Shown: positions 51,470 through 56,187 of the stretch, one piece after another
How positions within the stretch are numbered: position 1 is the stretch's first letter
Layout: each line of letters starts with the position of its first letter
Source: Treponema sp.
Lineage (GTDB): Bacteria > Spirochaetota > Spirochaetia > Treponematales > Treponemataceae
DNA: 56,187 bases
Direction: 5' to 3'
Assembly: GCA_024402475.1 (NCBI GenBank)
Contig: JAKSTQ010000013.1
Span: 1 to 56,187 of the forward strand
Notes under the pieces: model-generated
The model's input: the letters and a program-made list of their open reading frames with translations, nothing else
Told to the model about the DNA's origin: nothing
The model's database searches: none
Translations under genes and position numbers: made by a program

Positions 51470-52645
51470 TTACTCCGGAAGGTTATCAAAACAATAAAAA
51501 TGCTTGATTACTCTTTCGTCAAATGCTTTTTGAATAAGTTCATCTGGTGCAACTTTTTCATATATATCTTTTGCATCTTCAACACTTCCGCGTAATACAG
51601 GATGGCGTGGACTGAATAATACACAGCAGTCCTCATAAGGCAGAATTGAAGTATTGTAAGTTCCGATGAAGTTTGCAGTATCAATAATTTCTTCTTTATC
51701 CAGACCAACAAGAGGGCGTAAAAGCGGAAGTTCTGCAAAGCTTTCAGTAATGTTCATGTTTTCGATAGTCTGGCTTGCAACCTGTCCAAGACTTTCGCCT
51801 GTAATAAGACACTGTGCATTGATTTTTTTTGCAACCATATTGGCAGCTTTCATCATACACATTCTTAAAACAAGTGTACTCCAGGCTTCAGGAGCTTTCT
51901 GTTTGATGAGCATCTGAACATCTGTAAAAGAAATGATGTTTAAAGTAGTCTGCAATCCATAAGTAGAAAGAATGCTTGCAAGATCTTCAACTTTTTTCTG
52001 AGCTTCATCAGATGTATACGGATATGAATGGAAGTAAATGCATTCAACTTTCATACCGCGGCGCATCATTCTGTAGCCGGCAACAGGACTGTCCAGCCCT
52101 CCTGACAAAAGTAAAAGACCTTTACCGCTTGAGCCTACCGGAAGGCCGCGGCAGCCTTTGTATGAGGTTGTATAAACGTAACAGTTTTCGCGTACTTCAA
52201 TGTAAATAACAACATCCGGATTATAAAGGTCAACGCCCATAATTCCTTCATCAAAAAGAGGAGCTGCAGCCTGTCTTGAAATTTCGTATGAGTCAAGTGG
52301 AAAACTTTTATCGCTTCTTCTTGAGTCAATTTTAAAAGTTTTTGCGCCCTTATCTTTGGCTTGAATTCCAAGTTCTTTAACTTTTGCAGAAATAGCTTCG
52401 ATAGTTTTTTCAACCTGATGAGCTTTTGCAAAACCAGTAATTCCGATCATATGAGAAAGACAGAATTCTACTTTTGAATCGTACTGGTCTTCAACCTGAA
52501 CAAACATTCTTCCTGCACGAAGATTGATTTTTGCAGGAACATGTTTAAGAAAATTTTTTGTATTCTGAACAAGACGCTGTTCAAATTCCTTTATATTGGA
52601 ACCTTTGAGAGTTAATTCACCAACTTTAACAAGATATGTAGACAT
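51470..52645 (-). CDS. thiI: tRNA 4-thiouridine synthase ThiI (no rhodanese domain)
   Basis: Adenylates and thiolates U8 of tRNA, and can also supply sulfur for thiazole synthesis. 391 residues: ferredoxin-like and THUMP domains (to about residue 170), then the PP-loop LLLLSGGLDSPVAGYRMM and GESLGQVASQT. The rhodanese domain of E. coli ThiI is absent, so sulfur must be delivered differently, as in Bacillus. ATG 52645 (MSTYLVKVGEL) matches the family start. A 48-residue upstream extension is rejected because it would cross the promoter. A -10 lies seven bases upstream, with no Shine-Dalgarno. Confidence 0.93.
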   Translation of the reverse strand: MSTYLVKVGELTLKGSNIKEFEQRLVQNTKNFLKHVPAKINLRAGRMFVQVEDQYDSKVEFCLSHMIGITGFAKAHQVEKTIEAISAKVKELGIQAKDKGAKTFKIDSRRSDKSFPLDSYEISRQAAAPLFDEGIMGVDLYNPDVVIYIEVRENCYVYTTSYKGCRGLPVGSSGKGLLLLSGGLDSPVAGYRMMRRGMKVECIYFHSYPYTSDEAQKKVEDLASILSTYGLQTTLNIISFTDVQMLIKQKAPEAWSTLVLRMCMMKAANMVAKKINAQCLITGESLGQVASQTIENMNITESFAELPLLRPLVGLDKEEIIDTANFIGTYNTSILPYEDCCVLFSPRHPVLRGSVEDAKDIYEKVAPDELIQKAFDERVIKHFYCFDNLPE

Positions 52646-52652
52646 AAAAGAT

Positions 52653-52681
52653 ATATTATCGTTTTTATGCCTTAAGGTAAA
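52653..52681 (-). promoter_or_regulatory. Promoter of thiI
   Basis: Minus strand TTTACC (52676-52681), 17 bp and TAATAT (52653-52658), seven bases before the thiI ATG. The -10 has four of six matches, so the call is moderate. Confidence 0.5.
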
Positions 52682-52711
52682 GGCAAACAACCGGGGAATA
52701 AAATTACATTC

Positions 52712-52740
52712 TTTACACTTTTCGTGTCTTATGTTAGATT
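52712..52740 (+). promoter_or_regulatory. Promoter of the acyl-CoA synthetase gene
   Basis: TTTACA (52712-52717), 17 bp and TAGATT (52735-52740). The start would lie near 52747, with a short leader that contains AGGA before the ATG at 52763. Confidence 0.55.
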
Positions 52741-52762
52741 TAAAGTTACAGGACATCCTTGA

Positions 52763-54763
52763 ATGTATACAATAGATAAAGTACTGCACATTTTTAAGAA
52801 AACTCCAAATTCACTAGGCAAAAATCTATGCCAGCTTTTACGCAATAAGGTAGAAGAATGCCCTGATAACATTCTGCAGGCTTACAAAAACGAAATCGGT
52901 ACTTATGATTACCGCAGTTATAAACTTGTTTACAGACATATTATTGACCTTGCCTGCGCATTAAAAGAATTCGGAATCAAACGCGGTGATCTTGTTGGTA
53001 TGATTTCAGATAACCGCCGTGAATGGTTCATTGCAGATTATGCTTTGCTTTGTCTTGGTGCTGCTGATGTTCCTCGTGGCTGTGATTCCATGGGAACAGA
53101 AATCCGTTATATTTTAAGTTTTACAGGCTGTAAAGTATGTTTCTTTGAAAATGAACGCCAGCTTGAAAAAGTCCTTGAACATGCTGATGAAGTTCCAGAA
53201 CTTACAGACGCAATTCTTTTTGATTCTCCAGATGAACTTACAATGGAACGGGCTGCTTTGCTTGGAATCCGAGTACATAAATTCATTGAATTTGAAGACG
53301 AAGCAAAAAAAGCTTCTGATGCCCAGCGTGCCGCAATCGAAAAAGAAATCGATATGACAGAAGGCAGTGATCTTGCCACAATCATTTTTACTTCTGGAAC
53401 TACAGGTACACCAAAAGGCGTTATGCTTACACATGACAACTTTCTGGCACAGGCAGAAGCTTCTCCTAAAGCCCTTACTACTGCAAAAGACGGAGATATC
53501 TGGCTTTCTGTTTTACCTATATGGCATGTTCTTGAACGCGGCTGTACATATATCATAATTGCACTTAAAGGCGGAATTGCATATTCAAAACCTGCAATTG
53601 AAATTATGAAAGAGGATATGAAAATCATTCATCCTCAGTGGCTTGTAGGCGTTCCTCGTCTTTACGATGCATTTGTTCAAAGCTGTTACCGTGATGCAAA
53701 ACGCAAAGGCAGCTTTTCTCTTTTTACGTTTAATATTTCAATGTCAATCGGAAAGCGTTTCTGCTGGGCTAAAGACAGATTTGTAGGTCTTGTATGCCGT
53801 ACAAGCAGAATGACAGCAATTCTCGACCGCATTTACAGTTTCCTTCCGATGATTTTTACAGCACCATTTTACGGGCTTTTTAATCTTTTTGTTTACAGAA
53901 AGCTTGTTAAAAAACTTGGCGGTAAAATTACTGGATGTATTACAGCTGGTGGAAGCCTTCAGTCAGAAACAGACCTGTTCTTCAGAACAATCGGTGTTAA
54001 GCTTATCGACCTTTATGGTATGACAGAAACAGCTCCAATTATTTCTATCCGTAATGCTAAAAAGCCAAAGTCAGGATGTTCAGGTAAAATCTATCCTACA
54101 ATGGAAGTTAAGATTGTTGCTCACCAGGATGGTGTTCCACTTTCTGATACTGATCTTGGTTATTGTAAGAAAGGAATTATTTTTGCCCGTGGAAGACAGG
54201 TAACTAAAGGTTATTACCGCCGCCCGGATCTGACAAAGGACATTATTGACAATAACGGCTGGATTAATACAGGAGATTTTGGTATGCTCAGCCGCCGTAA
54301 CGAACTTATTATTCTTGGACGGGCAAAAGATACCATCGTACTTTTAGGCGGAGAAAATGTTGAACCTCAGCCAATCGAAAGTGCAATCTGCCGCAGTAAA
54401 TATGTTGAATCAGCAGTAGTTGTCGGTCAGGATAAAAAATATATTGCAGCGCTGATTGTTCCTTCAAAAGACAGAATCCTTCAATATGCTAATGACAACA
54501 GAATCATGTATGACACTTATGATTCACTTATTGAAACTTCAGAAATAAATACACTTATCCGGGAAGAAATTGATGATCTTGTTGATGAAAAAACCGGATT
54601 CAGGACCTGCGAACGTGTCGGTAAATTTACTCTGCTTAATGAAAGTTTCAAAATCGGCAAAGAAATCAATGCAAAGCAGATTGTAATGCGTCACAAAATC
54701 GAAAAACTTTATGCAAAAGAAATCAAGGCTTTGTTTGCAGGAAGAAACAGCTCTAACAATTAA
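52763..54763 (+). CDS. fadD: Long-chain acyl-CoA synthetase (AMP-forming)
   Basis: Activates fatty acids with ATP and CoA, 666 residues. The AMP-binding motif is IIFTSGTTGTPKGVMLTHDN (near residue 210). YGMTETAPIIS, INTGDFGMLSRRNELIILGRAKD and a C-terminal Lys-containing FKIGKEINAKQ follow, as in the ANL superfamily. The size and linker type fit eukaryote-like long-chain synthetases common in spirochaetes. Treponemes largely depend on host fatty acids, so a salvage role is likely (inference). Start ATG 52763, with AGGA ten bases upstream. Confidence 0.9.
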   Translation: MYTIDKVLHIFKKTPNSLGKNLCQLLRNKVEECPDNILQAYKNEIGTYDYRSYKLVYRHIIDLACALKEFGIKRGDLVGMISDNRREWFIADYALLCLGAADVPRGCDSMGTEIRYILSFTGCKVCFFENERQLEKVLEHADEVPELTDAILFDSPDELTMERAALLGIRVHKFIEFEDEAKKASDAQRAAIEKEIDMTEGSDLATIIFTSGTTGTPKGVMLTHDNFLAQAEASPKALTTAKDGDIWLSVLPIWHVLERGCTYIIIALKGGIAYSKPAIEIMKEDMKIIHPQWLVGVPRLYDAFVQSCYRDAKRKGSFSLFTFNISMSIGKRFCWAKDRFVGLVCRTSRMTAILDRIYSFLPMIFTAPFYGLFNLFVYRKLVKKLGGKITGCITAGGSLQSETDLFFRTIGVKLIDLYGMTETAPIISIRNAKKPKSGCSGKIYPTMEVKIVAHQDGVPLSDTDLGYCKKGIIFARGRQVTKGYYRRPDLTKDIIDNNGWINTGDFGMLSRRNELIILGRAKDTIVLLGGENVEPQPIESAICRSKYVESAVVVGQDKKYIAALIVPSKDRILQYANDNRIMYDTYDSLIETSEINTLIREEIDDLVDEKTGFRTCERVGKFTLLNESFKIGKEINAKQIVMRHKIEKLYAKEIKALFAGRNSSNN

Positions 54764-54778
54764 AAGGAATCAGAACGT

Positions 54779-55846
54779 TTGACATTAAAGAAACTGTTTT
54801 ATAAATCTGTTTTTCTTTTGTTCCTCACATTTACAGCTTTTTCTCAGGAAAATGCTTCAATCAATTCAATTGCACCGGATGCTTTACTTGAAACAAATGA
54901 AGTTCCTGCCTGCTTTGGCGGAATCTGGGAAAACGACGACCGCTATCTTCTTTTTACAGAAAATGTATTTGAAAAAACTGATGAAGATAAAAATCAGAAT
55001 AATTACATCTGGATTTATCTTAAAACTTTTTACGGCTGGTATACTGACCGCGCCGCTGAACCATCTTCAATTTCAAAAGATTCTGTAAAAGATCATAATG
55101 ATACTGTTTTTCTTGATAACCAGAATATTCAGATTAAATTTAAGAGTCTTTTCCAGACAGATAATGCAAGTGCCTGGGAAATCATTCTGTCTTATCCCCG
55201 GATAAAAGAAAAGACAATAATTCCTGTTGCTGTTATCGGTAATGAAATTTATCTTGATTTTGCGTTGAATACAACCTTACCTGAATTTAAAGACAGCCAG
55301 AATCCGCTTGTAGGGTCCTGGTCAAGACAGGCTTTATCTACAGGTCTTAAGGTAAGTCAGCCGCGGATTAAGGACAGCCTTTATTCAATGTATATTACAC
55401 AGTCGGGTATTTATTATATCCGTTACTGGCAGACAGACATGCCTTACAGCACTGAAAAAGCATATTTTTCTGACGGAATTACATACAGTGTTCCAAAGCA
55501 TATTCAGTCTGCAGGAAAGGTATATACCTGTGTAACCGGCAGAAGAACTACAATCCGCAATGTAGAAAAAACATCACAGAATCTTGAAAATTATAAAATT
55601 GACCAGTCTGGATCAATTATGGTTTTCGGGAAGCCTTATTCAACAAAAATAAATGAAAGGGCAGGCCGTAAAGAAATTCTTGAAATCGTAGAAAAAAATA
55701 ATTCCCGTTGCGCTCCATATCCTGATCCTCCGTTCCCGCCTTCTAACCTTGACTGGCACCTGGAAGAGATTTACAAACTCGAACAGACTAATGCCTTAAT
55801 GCGTGAATTCCGTAAGCGTACTAATACCGGAACAGTTGAAAAATGA
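54779..55846 (+). CDS. Secreted protein of unknown function
   Basis: A 355-residue protein from TTG 54779, with AAGGA upstream. The signal peptide is LKKLFYKSVFLLFLTFTAFS with cleavage likely before QENAS. The mature part is beta-rich with several aromatic blocks (GGIWENDDRYLLFTENVF, YIWIYLKTFYGWY, SGIYYIRYWQTDM). No lipobox is present, so a soluble periplasmic protein is most likely. It starts 15 bases after fadD and may be co-transcribed. I recognise no family. Confidence 0.75.
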   Translation: MTLKKLFYKSVFLLFLTFTAFSQENASINSIAPDALLETNEVPACFGGIWENDDRYLLFTENVFEKTDEDKNQNNYIWIYLKTFYGWYTDRAAEPSSISKDSVKDHNDTVFLDNQNIQIKFKSLFQTDNASAWEIILSYPRIKEKTIIPVAVIGNEIYLDFALNTTLPEFKDSQNPLVGSWSRQALSTGLKVSQPRIKDSLYSMYITQSGIYYIRYWQTDMPYSTEKAYFSDGITYSVPKHIQSAGKVYTCVTGRRTTIRNVEKTSQNLENYKIDQSGSIMVFGKPYSTKINERAGRKEILEIVEKNNSRCAPYPDPPFPPSNLDWHLEEIYKLEQTNALMREFRKRTNTGTVEK

Positions 55847-55864
55847 CTAAAAAACTGGTATAAT
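55836..55864 (+). promoter_or_regulatory. Promoter of ileS
   Basis: TTGAAA (55836-55841, inside the end of the preceding gene), 17 bp and TATAAT (55859-55864). Transcription should begin near 55871, giving a leader of about 42 nt with GAGG. Confidence 0.75.
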
Positions 55865-55912
55865 TATACAAATTTACTATATGTAAAAACTATCTACAAA
55901 TGAGGTTTTATT

Positions 55913-56187
55913 TTGTATAAGCCAGTCGATCCAAAAGCAGACTTCCCTCAGCAGGAAGAAGAAATCCTTAAATTTTGGCAGGAAAACGATACTTTCAAAA
56001 AATCTATTTCGCAGCGTGAAGGTAATCCTGAATTCGTTTTCTATGACGGACCTCCTTTTGCAACAGGTCTCCCACACTTTGGACATTTTATTCCATCAAC
56101 AATCAAAGATATTATTCCCCGCTATCAGACAATGAAGGGAAAAAAGGTTGAACGCCGTTTCGGCTGGGACTGTCATGGACTTCCAGT
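55913..56187 (+). CDS. ileS: Isoleucyl-tRNA synthetase, eukaryote-like (type 2), N-terminal part
   Basis: Charges tRNA-Ile; only the first ~91 codons lie in the window. TTG 55913 starts [16 protein letters not shown] lies seven bases upstream (55902-55905). The ATG at 55900 runs into a stop within a few codons. [16 protein letters not shown] holds the class I HIGH-type motif as HFGH, and GWDCHGLP follows. The GLPHxGH form with QEEEILKFW is that of type 2 (eukaryote-like) IleRS, a class known for low mupirocin sensitivity. The rest runs off the right edge. Confidence 0.93.
   Translation, partial: MYKPVDPKADFPQQEEEILKFWQENDTFKKSISQREGNPEFVFYDGPPFATGLPHFGHFIPSTIKDIIPRYQTMKGKKVERRFGWDCHGLP

Noticed and set aside
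52646..52789. 48-residue N-terminal extension of ThiI
   Set aside because: It would span the thiI promoter and overlap the start of the fadD gene; the family starts at MSTYLVKVGEL.
53107..53628. Minus-strand open frame of 173 codons opposite fadD
   Set aside because: Serine-rich antisense shadow of the AMP-binding domain; no promoter, ribosome site or homology.

Overview
The window is AT-rich chromosomal DNA from a spirochaete, most likely a host-associated, fermentative Treponema. I infer this from the protein families: a very large signal peptidase I, Wzi-type outer-membrane barrels, lipoproteins, a eukaryote-like isoleucyl-tRNA synthetase, an MGDG-synthase-like glycosyltransferase and many conserved proteins I associate with Treponema. 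No species is claimed. Coding density is high; no gap between genes exceeds about 225 bp, and I saw no rRNA, tRNA, CRISPR array, insertion sequence or prophage.

Layout. 1-1078 (-) is the N-terminal part of pyruvate formate-lyase. 1301-4164 (+) holds a YihX-like HAD phosphatase, an RlmI-like rRNA methyltransferase and a divergent MiaA paralogue. 4203-5591 holds a small conserved protein, a TatD nuclease and an orphan HPt protein. 5638-10316 holds lepB and, convergent to it, secA. 10385-13504 (+) is an envelope gene set with a MutT-like Nudix enzyme. 13528-16034 (-) holds hisS and a NeuB-family synthase. 16209-20827 (+) holds an unknown protein with a GHKL-like C-terminus, a lipoprotein, trmB and ligA. 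20842-24811 (-) is recO-recJ-M23 peptidase. 24907-30047 (+) holds rpoZ-miaA, citrate synthase, a pseudouridine synthase and formate-THF ligase. 30106-35048 (-) is a complete sufCBDSU iron-sulfur operon. 35213-35302 encodes a 29-residue mS38/bS22-type ribosomal peptide. 35420-40306 (+) is dxs-folP-cdaA-ybbR-acpS. 40343-42034 is DUF2225-truA, and 42046-44991 (-) is udg-priA. 45049-51411 (+) holds three tandem Wzi-like barrels and a glycolipid glycosyltransferase. thiI (-), an acyl-CoA synthetase, a secreted protein and the start of ileS complete the window.

Metabolic sense: pyruvate formate-lyase makes formate, which formate-THF ligase can feed into one-carbon metabolism; citrate synthase probably serves glutamate synthesis. 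Envelope functions (SecA, LepB, lipoproteins, M23 peptidase, barrels, glycolipid synthase) are over-represented.

The most striking sequence-level pattern is regulatory. About ten transcription units start with a sigma70-type -10 hexamer only 6-9 bp before the start codon and no usable Shine-Dalgarno, so they should give leaderless or nearly leaderless mRNAs. Others in the same window (pflB, rpoZ, gltA, suf, the small ribosomal peptide, ileS) have promoters 30-50 bp upstream and clear Shine-Dalgarno sites. Several leaderless genes sit in divergent pairs whose two promoters physically overlap.
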